From Melastoma dodecandrum (Eukaryota; Streptophyta; Magnoliopsida; Myrtales; Melastomataceae), in assembly GCA_029817715.1 (NCBI GenBank), contig JARUPY010000091.1, positions 744,001 to 808,000 on the forward strand: 64,000 bases of DNA, given 5' to 3'. The notes below the pieces were generated by a model, which was given only the letters and a program-made list of their open reading frames with translations, did no database searches and was not told the DNA's origin. The position numbers and the translations under genes are program-made. Numbering within the stretch: position 1 is the first letter of the stretch; each line of letters opens with the position of its first letter. Shown here piece after piece: positions 33,976 through 43,368 of the stretch.

Positions 33976-35729
33976 GCCATCTCGGCAGCGAGCGAGTTGC
34001 CGATCGCCGCGCGCAGCCGACCGTTCGAGACCGGCTTGTGCAGGATGAGCAGCCCGCTGTCGCGCGCCTCGACGAGGCGCTCCGGCGCGGTGTCGCCGGT
34101 GACGAGGATCGCGGGGATCGTCTCGTTGTACTCGCTGCGCAGCATCTCGATTACCTTGAGCCCGGTCTCGCTGCCGCGCAGCCTGAGATCGGAGATTATG
34201 AGATCGGGCTTGGTCGGGCAGTCGGCGAGCCGGGCGATGGCGGCGGCCCCGTTCTCGGCCGTGATCGCCTGGTGCCCCCAGCGCTCGAGCAGCGCCGACA
34301 TCGCCGCGCGGATCTCGATCTCGTCCTCGATGACGACGATCAGGCGGCGCTGCGTGGGAAAGGCGGGCTCCGCTTCGGCCGCCGGCTGAGGCTCCGCGAC
34401 GGCCCCGCCGGCGCGTGGGACGAGGATCGCGAAGCACGAGCCGCGGCCCGGCGTCGAGCGCAGGGTCAGCGGGCACTCGAGCAGGGTCGTGAGGCGCCGC
34501 ACGATCGCGAGACCGAGGCCGAGCCCCTTCGAGCGGTCGCGCTCGGCGTTGCCCACCTGGTAGTATTCCTGGAAGATGCGGTCGCGCTGCTCCACCGCGA
34601 TGCCGGGGCCGGTGTCCCACACCTCGATCGACACGCGATCGCCGCGCCGACGCGAGCCGACGAGCACGCGGCCGGTCTGCGTGTAGCGCACCGCGTTCGC
34701 CACGAGGTTGCGCACGACGCGCTCGATCAGGATCGGATCGGACCGGCAGGCCAGCGTGCCGCGAACCAGCACCAGGTCGATGCCCTTGTCCTGCGCGTCC
34801 CTGGCGTGGTCGCGGCAGATGCGCTCTAGCATCGCGCCCACCGGGAACGCGCGCTCCGAGCCCTCGACCGTGCCGGCATCGAGGCGCGAGATATCGAGCA
34901 GCGCGATGAACAGGCTGTCGAGGGCCTGCGTCGAGACTTCCATGCGCTCGAGGATGCGCCGCGCGTCGGGCGGGAGCGCCATGCCGCGCAGCGCCCCGAC
35001 GAGCAGGCCGAGCGCGTGCACGGGCTGGCGCAGATCGTGGCTCGCGGCGGCGAGGAAGCTCGACTTGGCGCGGTTCGCCGCCTCCGCGATTCCGATCTGG
35101 TCGCTCAGCTCGTCGGCCAGGGTCTCGGCCCGCAGTCGCAGCTGCACCAGTCGCTGGAACGACGTCGAGGCCGAGATGCCGACGATCCCCATCGCGACGA
35201 TGTAGATGACGAGGAGAAACGACATCGCGTGGAGTAGCGCGTTCTGGCTCATCGCGTTGTGGACCGCGATCGGGATCGTGGCGGGGATGAAGAGCGCAAG
35301 GAACGCCGGCATGTAGGCACCGAACGCGACCGTGGCCCCGGTGGCGACGCTGAGGGTCACGAACAAAGCGATGAGCTCGGCCGCGAGGTCGCCGTTGGTG
35401 ACGAGCCCGACGGGGGACCAGCCCCAGCCGATGCCTTCCACCAGTGCGAGGGCCACGAAGGCGCGGCCCCAGAACCGCCAGCGCTCGCCGCGTCGGGCGT
35501 CGCGGACATAGGCCACGCGAAGCAGGATATGCGTGAGCGCGCAGGTGCAGATGAACGCCGCGAAGAGGCCGCCGCGCCACGCTTCGGTGATCCCGAGCCT
35601 GATGAAGATAGCACTGGTGCCGACCGCCGCCAGCGCCGCGCCGAGCACGCCGATCGCCACGACGCGGTAGACCTCGGCGACCGCTTCGGCGCGCGCCCTG
35701 TCGTTGAGAAGAGGTGTTGCGGCGACCAT
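33972..35729 (-). CDS. Hybrid sensor histidine kinase with C-terminal receiver
   Basis: 585 residues. About six membrane segments occupy residues 22-190 (no large periplasmic loop, an input module of the membrane-embedded type). A linker leads to the HisKA domain with His231 in AAASHDLRQPVHAL; the HATPase has NLVANAVRYTQTGR (N box), DTGPGIA and GLGLGLAIVRRLTTL (G boxes). A receiver domain at 463-585 has DE at the start, Asp514 in LIISDLRLRG and Lys in LHKPVS. A phosphorelay through its receiver or directly to the LuxR-type regulator next door is expected. Signal unknown. Confidence 0.94.
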   Translation of the reverse strand: MVAATPLLNDRARAEAVAEVYRVVAIGVLGAALAAVGTSAIFIRLGITEAWRGGLFAAFICTCALTHILLRVAYVRDARRGERWRFWGRAFVALALVEGIGWGWSPVGLVTNGDLAAELIALFVTLSVATGATVAFGAYMPAFLALFIPATIPIAVHNAMSQNALLHAMSFLLVIYIVAMGIVGISASTSFQRLVQLRLRAETLADELSDQIGIAEAANRAKSSFLAAASHDLRQPVHALGLLVGALRGMALPPDARRILERMEVSTQALDSLFIALLDISRLDAGTVEGSERAFPVGAMLERICRDHARDAQDKGIDLVLVRGTLACRSDPILIERVVRNLVANAVRYTQTGRVLVGSRRRGDRVSIEVWDTGPGIAVEQRDRIFQEYYQVGNAERDRSKGLGLGLAIVRRLTTLLECPLTLRSTPGRGSCFAILVPRAGGAVAEPQPAAEAEPAFPTQRRLIVVIEDEIEIRAAMSALLERWGHQAITAENGAAAIARLADCPTKPDLIISDLRLRGSETGLKVIEMLRSEYNETIPAILVTGDTAPERLVEARDSGLLILHKPVSNGRLRAAIGNSLAAEMA

Positions 35730-35846
35730 GACTAGACCGGGCGGCGGCGAAGGCCGTCCGGTCAGTTAGGTGACGAATGGCGCCGGCGACAAGAGCTCGG
35801 CGCCGGCGGCCCGCTAGGACCTTCGTTCGAGAGCGCGGCCCGGGGC

Positions 35847-37094
35847 TCAGCTCCAGGCGTGGAGCGGCGGGTTGACGCCGTTCAGCGCGTAATTGCCGAG
35901 GATCGCGTACTTCCAGCGCACGGGGTCGTGCAGCGTATGGGTGCGCGCGTTGCGCCAGTGGCGGTCGAAATTGTGGACCGCCAGGGTCGACCGCGTGCCG
36001 CAGAGCTCGAACAGCTTGTTCGTCGCGGCGATCGCGATCTCCGTCGACAGCACCTTGGCTTCCGCCACCGCGATCTGCGCCTTGGCGACGCTGTCGGCCG
36101 AGGGGGCGGCCACCGCGGCGTCGACGGCGAGACCGGCCTTCTCGAGCAGGGCCTGGGTCGCGTGCAAACGCAGCGACAGGTCGCCGACGGCCTGGATCGT
36201 GTAGGGATCCTGCCAGGCGTGATCGAGCCCTGAATCGACCCAGGGCCGCGTCGAGGTCTTGACGAAGCGGATCGTCTCCTCGATCGCGCCGCGCGCGATG
36301 CCGGTGTCGACGGCGGCCTGGACGACCTGGAAGATCGCCCCGTCGGCGGTCGGTTTCTCGAAGCCCTTGTATCCCGGCACGAGATGCGTCTTCGGCACCT
36401 TGACGCGATCGATGACGACGGTGCCCGACAGCGTCGTGCGCTGGCCGAAGCTCGACCAGTCGTCGATGATCGTCAGGCCGGGCGCGTCGCGGTCGGCGAT
36501 CGCGTACCAGGCCTGGCCCTGGTCGTCGAGCGCGACGATGGGCACGAGGTGGGCCAGCAGCGCGCCGGACGAGTAGAACTTCTTGCCGGTAACGACGACG
36601 TGGTCGCCCTTGTCCTCGAACTTCGTCTCGAAGTCGGCGGCCCGCTTCGAGCCGAACTCGGAAAAGGCGTTGCCGAAGCGCGTGCCCCGCAGAACCTCGG
36701 CGAACAGCAGCTTCTTCTGCGCCTCGTCCGACGAGGTCCGGATCGCCGCGACGACCCCGAGGTGGTTCTGCGGGATCTGCCCGAGCGACGGGTCGGCGGA
36801 CGAGATGATCTCGATCACCTTGTTGAGCGTGACGTAGGAGAGTTCAGGGCCGCCGAACGCCTTCGGCACGTTGATCGACCACAGCCCGCTCTGCGAGAAG
36901 GCGTCGAGCTCGGCGACGGGCCAGCGACGCTCGAGATCGCGCTCGGAGGCCTCCCTGGCGAAATCGGCCGCAAGCGCCTCGGCGACGGCGATGGCCTCGG
37001 CATCGTCCTTGATCACATGCGCGGGCTCCGCCGGGCGCGGCAGCCCCGGGACGCCGGCCTTGCTGCCGGCCTGCGCCTTGATGGCAACGTTCAT
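35847..37094 (-). CDS. sfnB: SfnB-type acyl-CoA dehydrogenase-like FMN-dependent monooxygenase
   Basis: 415 residues from ATG 37094. The acyl-CoA-dehydrogenase fold is clear (WPVAELDAFSQSGLWSINVPKAFGG, FGNAFSEFGSKRA, GKKFYSSGALLAHLVPIVAL, RWKYAILGNYALNGVNPPLHAWS), in the SfnB/DszC branch that oxygenates reduced organosulfur compounds with FMNH2 instead of dehydrogenating acyl-CoA. It is the last gene of msuE-sfnG-sfnB, 11 bp after sfnG, and would serve sulfur acquisition from sulfones or related compounds. Regulation by sulfate limitation is likely but no operator was recognised. Confidence 0.9.
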   Translation of the reverse strand: MNVAIKAQAGSKAGVPGLPRPAEPAHVIKDDAEAIAVAEALAADFAREASERDLERRWPVAELDAFSQSGLWSINVPKAFGGPELSYVTLNKVIEIISSADPSLGQIPQNHLGVVAAIRTSSDEAQKKLLFAEVLRGTRFGNAFSEFGSKRAADFETKFEDKGDHVVVTGKKFYSSGALLAHLVPIVALDDQGQAWYAIADRDAPGLTIIDDWSSFGQRTTLSGTVVIDRVKVPKTHLVPGYKGFEKPTADGAIFQVVQAAVDTGIARGAIEETIRFVKTSTRPWVDSGLDHAWQDPYTIQAVGDLSLRLHATQALLEKAGLAVDAAVAAPSADSVAKAQIAVAEAKVLSTEIAIAATNKLFELCGTRSTLAVHNFDRHWRNARTHTLHDPVRWKYAILGNYALNGVNPPLHAWS

Positions 37095-37105
37095 GAGGAA
37101 GGCTC

Positions 37106-38221
37106 CTATTCCGCCGCGACGCGGTAGCCGCCGCGCTTCGACTCGATCTCGCGGACCAGCGGGATGATGGTGCGCCCGAAATACTCGACCTCTTCCTGGA
37201 AATGCAGGAAGGCGAGCAGGATCAGGTCGGCGCCGGCGTCCTTCAGCGCGACGATGCGCTCGGCGATCTGCTGCGGCGTGCCGATGAGGTTCGATCTGAA
37301 ACCATCGTTGTACTGCACGAGATCGTCGAACGAGGACTTCGCCCAGTTGCCCTGCCCTTCGGGCGAGGCCTTGCCGGCGTTCTTCACCTCGTGGCCGAAG
37401 GCGTTGACCGCCTCCGGATCGGCCTTCTCGATGATCTCGGCCAGCACCTTTTTCGCCTCGTCCTCGCTGTCGCGGGCGATGACGAAGGCGTTGACGCCGA
37501 CCTTCACCGCGTGGCCGTTGGCCTTCGCCTTGGCGCGGAGGTCGTCGACCTGCTTCTTGATCTCCTCGGGCGTGTTGCCGTTGGTGAAGTACCAGTCGGA
37601 GACGCGCGCCGCCATGTCGCGCGCCGCGCGCGACGAGCCGCCCTGGAAGATCTCGGGCTGCGGATCGATCGGCTTCGGCTTCAGCGAGTAGTTGCGGAAG
37701 CGGTAGAAATCGCCGGCGAAGGTGAAGTCGTCCTGCGTCCAGATCCCGCGCAGCGAGCGGATGAACTCTTCCGAGCGACGGTAGCGCTCGTCGTGATCGA
37801 GCCACGGCTCGCCGATCGCCGTGAACTCGCCGCGGAACCAGCCCGAGACGACGTTGACCGCGGCGCGACCGTTGTAGAGCACGTTGAGCGTCGCGATCTG
37901 CTTGGCGGCGACGGCGGGATTCCACGGCCCCGGCAGCAGCGCCACGATCACCTTGAGCTTGCTCGTCGCCTCGAGCAGCGCCTGGCTGAAGGTGACGGGC
38001 TCGTGCTGGTTGTCGGCGCCGTAGCCCGCGGTGAAGCGGATCTGGCTCAGCGCGTAGTCGAAGCCGCTGCGCTCGGCGATCTGCGCGAGCTTCCTGTTGT
38101 AGTCGATGTCCCAGCTCGTGCGCTGCTCGATCTTCGAGATGACGAGGCCGCCCGAAACGTTCGGCACCCAGTAGGCGAACTTCACGGGCTCGTGCGAGGC
38201 GTTGGAATGCGGTTCGGTCAT
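37106..38221 (-). CDS. sfnG: FMNH2-dependent dimethyl sulfone monooxygenase SfnG
   Basis: 371 residues of the bacterial luciferase-like fold. KFAYWVPNVSGGLVISKIEQRTSWD, RFTAGYGADNQHEPVTF, LLPGPWNPAVAAKQIATL, NVVSGWFRGEFTAIGEPWLDHDERY and EIFQGGSSRAARDMAA are the SfnG/SsuD signature regions. It cleaves dimethyl sulfone to methanesulfinate, consuming FMNH2 supplied by the MsuE reductase encoded immediately upstream (17 bp). SsuD-like alkanesulfonate monooxygenase is the alternative, but the closing sfnB gene favours SfnG. Confidence 0.92.
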   Translation of the reverse strand: MTEPHSNASHEPVKFAYWVPNVSGGLVISKIEQRTSWDIDYNRKLAQIAERSGFDYALSQIRFTAGYGADNQHEPVTFSQALLEATSKLKVIVALLPGPWNPAVAAKQIATLNVLYNGRAAVNVVSGWFRGEFTAIGEPWLDHDERYRRSEEFIRSLRGIWTQDDFTFAGDFYRFRNYSLKPKPIDPQPEIFQGGSSRAARDMAARVSDWYFTNGNTPEEIKKQVDDLRAKAKANGHAVKVGVNAFVIARDSEDEAKKVLAEIIEKADPEAVNAFGHEVKNAGKASPEGQGNWAKSSFDDLVQYNDGFRSNLIGTPQQIAERIVALKDAGADLILLAFLHFQEEVEYFGRTIIPLVREIESKRGGYRVAAE

Positions 38222-38238
38222 GCGTGTCCTCGTGTCTC

Positions 38239-38817
38239 TCAGGCGTGGCTTTGTTCGCGCGCGGAGGCCGCCTCGAGGGCGAGCAGGCGCAGATGGCGCA
38301 CCGCCTCCTCCGCGGCGCGCGCGACGCGCTCGCGCACCTTGGCGCTGGCGAGCGTGTAGCCGTCGAAGTCCGGCTCGACGGCGTAGACGGTGGTCGGCAG
38401 CGTCAGCGCATTGAGGAAGCCGAACAGCGGGCGCAGCTGGTGCTCGGTGACGAGCCCGTGCATCAGCGTGCCGCCGGTCGCCGCGAGCACGACGGGCTTG
38501 CCGGGAAAGGCGCGGTGATCGACGAGATCGAAGAGATGCTTCAGCGCGCCCGTCATCGAGGCGCGGTAGACCGGCGTGCCGACGACGAGGAGGTCGGCGC
38601 GCTCGACCGTGTCGACGATGCGCCGCGCCTCGCCCTTCAGCTCGCGCGGATGCAGCGCCGAGAAGAGGTGCGGCGCCGCCTCGATCAGCTCGATGCGGTC
38701 GAACGCGTAGTCGCCCCGCGCCGCGATGGCGCTTGCGATCTCGGCGACGAGCGCCGAGGTCCGCGACGGCCGCTGGACGCTTCCCGATATGACGGCAATA
38801 GTTTGGCGTCCACTCAT
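38239..38817 (-). CDS. msuE: NAD(P)H-dependent FMN reductase, MsuE-like
   Basis: 192 residues from ATG 38817 (MSGRQTIAVISGSVQRPSRT). The flavodoxin-like fold shows the phosphate-binding SGSVQRPSRTSALV and ADLLVVGTPVYRASMTGALKHLFDLVD, standard for MsuE/SsuE. It supplies reduced FMN to SfnG and SfnB encoded downstream. First gene of the operon; the 217 bp between it and the divergent epimerase gene must hold the control region. A Ser residue replaces none of the usual binding positions. Confidence 0.92.
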   Translation of the reverse strand: MSGRQTIAVISGSVQRPSRTSALVAEIASAIAARGDYAFDRIELIEAAPHLFSALHPRELKGEARRIVDTVERADLLVVGTPVYRASMTGALKHLFDLVDHRAFPGKPVVLAATGGTLMHGLVTEHQLRPLFGFLNALTLPTTVYAVEPDFDGYTLASAKVRERVARAAEEAVRHLRLLALEAASAREQSHA

Positions 38818-39034
38818 TCTCACCCGGCTGCGCTGCGTTGCGATGGCGCGATCATTCGGGGCGGAGCGGAAGCGGTCAACGCGAAAGCGGCCGCGCGCGA
38901 AAGAAAGCAAGCAACGTTTCGCCCCTCGCGTGCCGCCTGGCCAAAGCTTCCAAGCTTGCTCGAACGCTGGGGAAGAATGTTTTGCGGCGCGCCGGGGCTC
39001 GCGGCAGCGGTCGTGCCCATGCTAGGGCAGCGCC

Positions 39035-40045
39035 ATGACCGTCCCCGTTCTCGTCACCGGCGCCGCCGGCTTCATCGGCCACGCGCTCGCGCTTTCCCTG
39101 CTCGACCGCGGCGTACCCGTCGTCGGGCTCGACAACATCAACGACTATTACGATCCGGCGTTGAAGCGCGCACGCCTGGCGCAGCTGCAGGCGCGCACGG
39201 GCTTCGGCTTCGCCGAGATCGATCTCGCCGACGCGGACGCGATGGATGCGCTGTTCGGCGCGCATCGCTTCGCCACCGTCATCCATCTCGCCGCGCAGGC
39301 GGGCGTGCGCTACTCGCTCGAAAATCCCCGCGCCTACGGCCGCTCCAACCTCGACGGCTTCCTCAACGTGCTGGAAGGGTGTCGCCACCACGGCACCAGG
39401 CACCTCGTCTACGCGTCGTCGAGCTCGGTCTACGGCGCGGTGACGAAGATGCCGTTTTCGATCGACCAGAACGTCGACCACCCCGTCAGCCTCTATGCCG
39501 CGACGAAGAAGGCGAACGAGCTGATGGCGCATAGCTACAGCCATCTCTACGGCCTGCCGACGACGGGGCTGCGCTTCTTCACCGTCTACGGCCCTTGGGG
39601 CCGGCCCGACATGGCGCTGTTCCTCTTCACCAAGGCGATGATCGAGGGCCGGCCGATCAAGGTGTTCAACCACGGCCGCATGAAGCGCGACTTCACCTAC
39701 ATCGACGACATCGTCGAGGGCGTGGTCCGCATCGCCGGACTGCCGGCGGCGCCGGACCCGGACTGGCGCGGCGATGCGCCCGATGCGAGCTCGAGCCTCG
39801 CGCCCTGGCGCGTCTACAACATCGGCAACAACCGACCGGTCGAGATCCTCGCCGTCATCGAGCTTCTGGAGGCGTCGCTCGGCATCGCCGCGAAGCGGGA
39901 GCTGCTGCCGATCCAGCCGGGCGACGTGGCGGCGACCTTCGCCGACATCGACGACCTCGAGCGCGCCGTCGGCTATCGCCCGCGCATCGGCATCGAGGAG
40001 GGCATCGCGCGCTTCGTGGCCTGGTACCGCGGCTACTACTGCTGA
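39035..40045 (+). CDS. NAD-dependent nucleotide-sugar epimerase, UDP-glucuronate 4-epimerase-like
   Basis: 336 residues. VLVTGAAGFIGHALAL at 5-20 binds NAD, DNINDYYDPALKRARL is typical of UDP-glucuronate 4-epimerases, the catalytic Tyr154 and Lys158 lie in SLYAATKKANE with an upstream SSSSVYG, and FTVYGPWGRPDMALF is the C-terminal substrate block. It should make UDP-galacturonate for envelope polysaccharide. Its 3' end overlaps the convergent tspO-like gene by 10 bp; a GT2 glycosyltransferase follows on the same strand after that gene. Confidence 0.93.
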   Translation: MTVPVLVTGAAGFIGHALALSLLDRGVPVVGLDNINDYYDPALKRARLAQLQARTGFGFAEIDLADADAMDALFGAHRFATVIHLAAQAGVRYSLENPRAYGRSNLDGFLNVLEGCRHHGTRHLVYASSSSVYGAVTKMPFSIDQNVDHPVSLYAATKKANELMAHSYSHLYGLPTTGLRFFTVYGPWGRPDMALFLFTKAMIEGRPIKVFNHGRMKRDFTYIDDIVEGVVRIAGLPAAPDPDWRGDAPDASSSLAPWRVYNIGNNRPVEILAVIELLEASLGIAAKRELLPIQPGDVAATFADIDDLERAVGYRPRIGIEEGIARFVAWYRGYYC

Positions 40046-40518
40046 ACCGTCCGCCCGAAGGGCCGGTTCAGCCGGACGATCGTCAGGTTGAGATAGGCGG
40101 CGAAGCCGACCCACAGGAGGTAGGGCAGCAGCAGCCACGGCGCCTTGGACGAGAACGGCGCCAGCCCGACCATCAGCGACAGCACCGACAGCCACAGGAA
40201 CGGCACCTCGACGAGCGCCCAGTCCGGCCGCCGCAGATTGAAGAACAGCGGCGTCCACAGCATGTGCAGCACGATGTTGACGACGAAGAGCCCGGCGATG
40301 CGCGCCCGGCCCGCGGCGTCGGCGCCCATCCAGGCGAGCACGCCGGCGGTGGCGGCCAGCGCCAGGATGACGGTCCACGCCGGCCCGAAGATCCAGTCGG
40401 GCGGGTTCCACGAGGGCTTGCGCAGGTTCCAGTACCAGGGCCCGACCGTGGTCGTGCCGCCGCCGATGCCGAGCACCAGCAGCGTGATCACTGCGGCTGT
40501 GACGATCGTCCAGGTCAC
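40036..40518 (-). CDS. tspO: TspO/MBR family membrane protein
   Basis: 160 residues with five predicted helices, matching TspO. Family motifs: WNLRKPSWNPPDWIFGPAWTVI (the conserved loop), FVVNIVLHMLWTPLFF, and PYLLWVGFAAYLNLTIVRLN (last helix). TspO proteins bind tetrapyrroles and are tied to photosynthesis and stress signalling in alphaproteobacteria; the ligand here is not determined. It overlaps the epimerase gene at the 3' end. Confidence 0.95.
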   Translation of the reverse strand: MTWTIVTAAVITLLVLGIGGGTTTVGPWYWNLRKPSWNPPDWIFGPAWTVILALAATAGVLAWMGADAAGRARIAGLFVVNIVLHMLWTPLFFNLRRPDWALVEVPFLWLSVLSLMVGLAPFSSKAPWLLLPYLLWVGFAAYLNLTIVRLNRPFGRTVQQ

Positions 40519-40653
40519 GCGAAATCCCTCGTTTCAGGTCGCAACAGAGAGGCCGGAAAGCATTTGGCAATCCTGTTTCGCGAAAGCCAGGCCAACGGCC
40601 TCGACTGGCAATAAAGCTTGGTCATAAAGGCCGGATCAAGCCCGGGGTTCCCT

Positions 40654-41541
40654 ATGGCGTCCATGACTCTCGCCGTCTGCATCGCGACCACCGGGCGTCC
40701 GACGGTGCTGACCGAAACGCTGCGCGATGTCATGGCGCAGACGCGTCGGCCCGACCGCATCCTCGTCTGCCCCGCCAAGCCCGAGGACGTCGAGGCGGCC
40801 GCGCTCGCCGCCCTGCCGATGCCGGTCGAGATCGTGCGGGGCACGCGGATCGGCTCGTCGGCGCAGCGCAACACCATCCTGCGCGTGCTCGACACGTCCG
40901 ACATCGCCCTCTTCATCGACGACGACTACCTGCTTGCCCCGAGCTTCCTCGCGAACCTCGAGGCGCTGTTCCTCGCCGAGCCGGACTGCATGGTCGCGAC
41001 GGGCCACGTGCTCGCCGACGGCGCGATGGGACCCGGCTACACGGTGGCGGAAGGCCGCGCCATCATCGCCGCCGCCGCGCCGCCCGGCACGCGGGTCGCG
41101 CCGATCTTCAACGGCTACGGCTGCAACATGGCGGTGCGCTGGTCGGCGCTGCGCGGCCGCGACTGCTGGTTCGACGAGGCGCTGCCGCTCTATTCCTGGG
41201 CCGAGGACGTCGACTTCTCGCGCCAGGCCGCCGCGTTCGGCACCGTGCTCAAGGCGGAGGCGCTCACCGGCGTCCACCTCGCCACCAAGCACGGGCGGAC
41301 CTCGGGCGTGCGCTTCGGCTATTCGCAGGTGGCCAACCAGGTCTATCTCGCGCGCAAGGGCACGATCACCGTGATGGGCGGGCTGCGCAAGGCGTTCGAG
41401 AACATCGCCGCCAACGCCATCGGCGCGGTGCGCAACGACGAGGCCTTCATCGACCGCCGCGGCCGCCTCGTCGGCAACCTGCGCGGCATCGCCGACACGC
41501 TGCGCGGCCGTGTTTCTCCGGGCCGCATCCTCGACATGTGA
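40654..41541 (+). CDS. Family 2 glycosyltransferase
   Basis: 295 residues from ATG 40654 (an ATG at 40663 is also possible). The GT-A fold begins TLAVCIATTGRPTVL, the nucleotide-binding Asp residues are in ALFIDDDYLL, and NGYGCNMAVRWSALR with WAEDVDFSRQAAAFG is the acceptor/catalytic side. Probably transfers a sugar to an envelope glycan in the cytoplasm. It is encoded near the UDP-sugar epimerase but separated by tspO, so a common pathway is plausible rather than shown. The downstream beta-barrel gene is convergent, 7 bp away. Confidence 0.9.
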   Translation: MASMTLAVCIATTGRPTVLTETLRDVMAQTRRPDRILVCPAKPEDVEAAALAALPMPVEIVRGTRIGSSAQRNTILRVLDTSDIALFIDDDYLLAPSFLANLEALFLAEPDCMVATGHVLADGAMGPGYTVAEGRAIIAAAAPPGTRVAPIFNGYGCNMAVRWSALRGRDCWFDEALPLYSWAEDVDFSRQAAAFGTVLKAEALTGVHLATKHGRTSGVRFGYSQVANQVYLARKGTITVMGGLRKAFENIAANAIGAVRNDEAFIDRRGRLVGNLRGIADTLRGRVSPGRILDM

Positions 41542-41548
41542 GCCGCCG

Positions 41549-43231
41549 TCAGCGCTGCAGGCGGATGCCGGTCAGGAAGATGTAGTCCCTGAAGCCGTCG
41601 CCGAGCGTCGTCGACAGCGCCTGCCGCGACACGGAGCCCGTGAGCTGGACGTCGCGGGTCAGGCTGTAGATGCCTTTCGCGGTGAAGGTCGTGTAGGCCT
41701 CGTTGACGACGATGCCCTGGTACTGGTTCGGCTGGTAGGTCGCGATGCCGCTCAGGGTGAAGTTGCGGAACAGCTGGTGGTCGACCTCGAGGCTGATGGC
41801 GCGGGAGATCGCGCCGGACGAGCCGGGCAGCGTCGTCTCCGAGAGCGTCGTGCTCGCGGTGAGCTTCACCGACGTCAGCGGCGTCGCCGTGTAGATGAGC
41901 GCGGCGTCGACCGTCGGGCCGCGCAGGTCCTGCAGGCGGTGGTCCTGGTAGTGCCGGTCGGCGTAGCCGGCGCTGACGGTCCCGGTCAGCAGGTTCGAGA
42001 AGTCGACGATGGCGCCGGCGCGGGCCAGCACGCCGACCGAGTCGCGATAATAACCGGAGAGGTCGACCGCGTTGTCACGCACGCGCGAATCGCCGCCGGC
42101 TTCGATGAAGGGCGAGAAGGCCGGCGTCACCTCGTAGGTGGCGCGGGCGACGATCCCGTAGTCGTTGTAATTGTCCTGCGAGAATTCGTAGGTCGTCCCG
42201 TCGGACTGCGTGGCGTTGCCGTATTCGGTGCGGTCGAACGTGCCCTTGAGGCCGAGCGTCAGGCGGTTGAACGTGTGCGCGGCGCCGACGGTCGCGCCCT
42301 CCGTCACGATCGTCGGGCGGTTGGTGATGTAGACGCTGTTGGGCACCGCCAGGAGCGGCGAGCCCGGCGTCTGCGTCGAGACGCTGAAACGGCCTTCAAG
42401 ATTGATCTGGTCGTTGCGCGTCACGTCGATCCGGCTGTCGACGACGCCCGTCGCATCGGGGCGGTTGGCGTTGCTGTTCGCGGGGAACTCTGAATAGCCG
42501 CCGTGCAGCGAGCCGGTGAGGCTGTTGTTGCTCGAGTCGGAGGCGACGTCGAGGCCGCCTTCGGCGCGCAGGACGGGCGAGGCCTTCACGCCGGCCCGCA
42601 CCTGGTTCGGGTTGGTCTCGTAGCCGGTCGAGCCTTCGAAATAGGGCAGGAGGCGCAGCTCGCCGACCTGCACGCCCGTCGGCGCGAAGGGGAGATCCTC
42701 AGGGATCGGCTTGCGCACGCGCTTGTAGGTCGGGATGACCGCGACGGTCGGCGCCGGCTGGGCCTGGTCGGCGCCGTTGGCGGCCGTCGGGGCCTCGGGG
42801 TTGAGGCTCTTCCGGGTGCCGGGCGAGCCGCGGTAGGGAACGAGCGCCGGCAGGGGCGGCGCGATGTCGGGGTTCGGCGCGTAGAGCTTGCGGCCGAGCC
42901 TGTAGAGGTTGGGCTTCTTCTTCTTCGGCTTGCCGTAGTTCGGACCCGTCTGGTCGTCGTCGCTCTGCGGCGGCGTGACCGGCTCGAGATCGGCGCCGCT
43001 CGACGGCGGCGTCACGCCGGCGGGCGCCAAAGAGGGAGCCGGGCCCGTGCTTTCGGGCGAGGTCACCGGCAGGCTCGACGGCGAGGTCGGGAAGCCCGAG
43101 TCGAAGCCCGAGCGCAAGCCGATCTCGTCGCCCTGCTCCGCCTGCTGCGCACAGGCCGGCCCCGCGGCGACGAGGGCCGCCAGCGAAGCCGCCGCAGCAA
43201 CGGCGCGATAGGAAGGACAGCCGACCCGCAC
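41549..43231 (-). CDS. Outer-membrane beta-barrel protein (BBP2-like)
   Basis: 560 residues from a GTG. A signal peptide (SLAALVAAGPACAQ) is followed by a Pro/Ser/Lys-rich disordered region (about 28-180) with a KPKKKKP stretch, then a C-terminal half with alternating amphipathic strands (for example TGVVDSRIDVTRNDQINLEGRF and LTGTVSAGYADRHYQ) ending in a LTGIRLQR strand; the terminal residue is not the usual Phe. This layout is that of outer-membrane beta-barrel proteins associated with polysaccharide export. The export role is inferred only from the nearby epimerase and GT2. Confidence 0.82.
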   Translation of the reverse strand: MRVGCPSYRAVAAAASLAALVAAGPACAQQAEQGDEIGLRSGFDSGFPTSPSSLPVTSPESTGPAPSLAPAGVTPPSSGADLEPVTPPQSDDDQTGPNYGKPKKKKPNLYRLGRKLYAPNPDIAPPLPALVPYRGSPGTRKSLNPEAPTAANGADQAQPAPTVAVIPTYKRVRKPIPEDLPFAPTGVQVGELRLLPYFEGSTGYETNPNQVRAGVKASPVLRAEGGLDVASDSSNNSLTGSLHGGYSEFPANSNANRPDATGVVDSRIDVTRNDQINLEGRFSVSTQTPGSPLLAVPNSVYITNRPTIVTEGATVGAAHTFNRLTLGLKGTFDRTEYGNATQSDGTTYEFSQDNYNDYGIVARATYEVTPAFSPFIEAGGDSRVRDNAVDLSGYYRDSVGVLARAGAIVDFSNLLTGTVSAGYADRHYQDHRLQDLRGPTVDAALIYTATPLTSVKLTASTTLSETTLPGSSGAISRAISLEVDHQLFRNFTLSGIATYQPNQYQGIVVNEAYTTFTAKGIYSLTRDVQLTGSVSRQALSTTLGDGFRDYIFLTGIRLQR

Positions 43232-43313
43232 GAAATCCCCGACTCTCGCGGCATGGGCCGCGGCACGAGGATTAGGCCGTCATGGTTAACCTCAGGTTAG
43301 AGGCCGCCGAAAA

Positions 43314-43332
43314 CCGTGCCGTTTCGGCACGG
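43314..43332 (-). terminator. Hairpin downstream of the EF-hand gene
   Basis: 8-bp inverted repeat ccgtgccg / cggcacgg with a 3-nt loop; on the minus strand it is followed by a short T run (gaaaac on plus at 43309-43313). A second GC hairpin (gcgccggcagccggcgc) lies between it and the EF-hand stop, so termination of the minus-strand gene here is likely. Confidence 0.6.
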
Positions 43333-43368
43333 GGGCGGCGGCGCCGGCAGCCGGCGCCGCGCGTTGCG

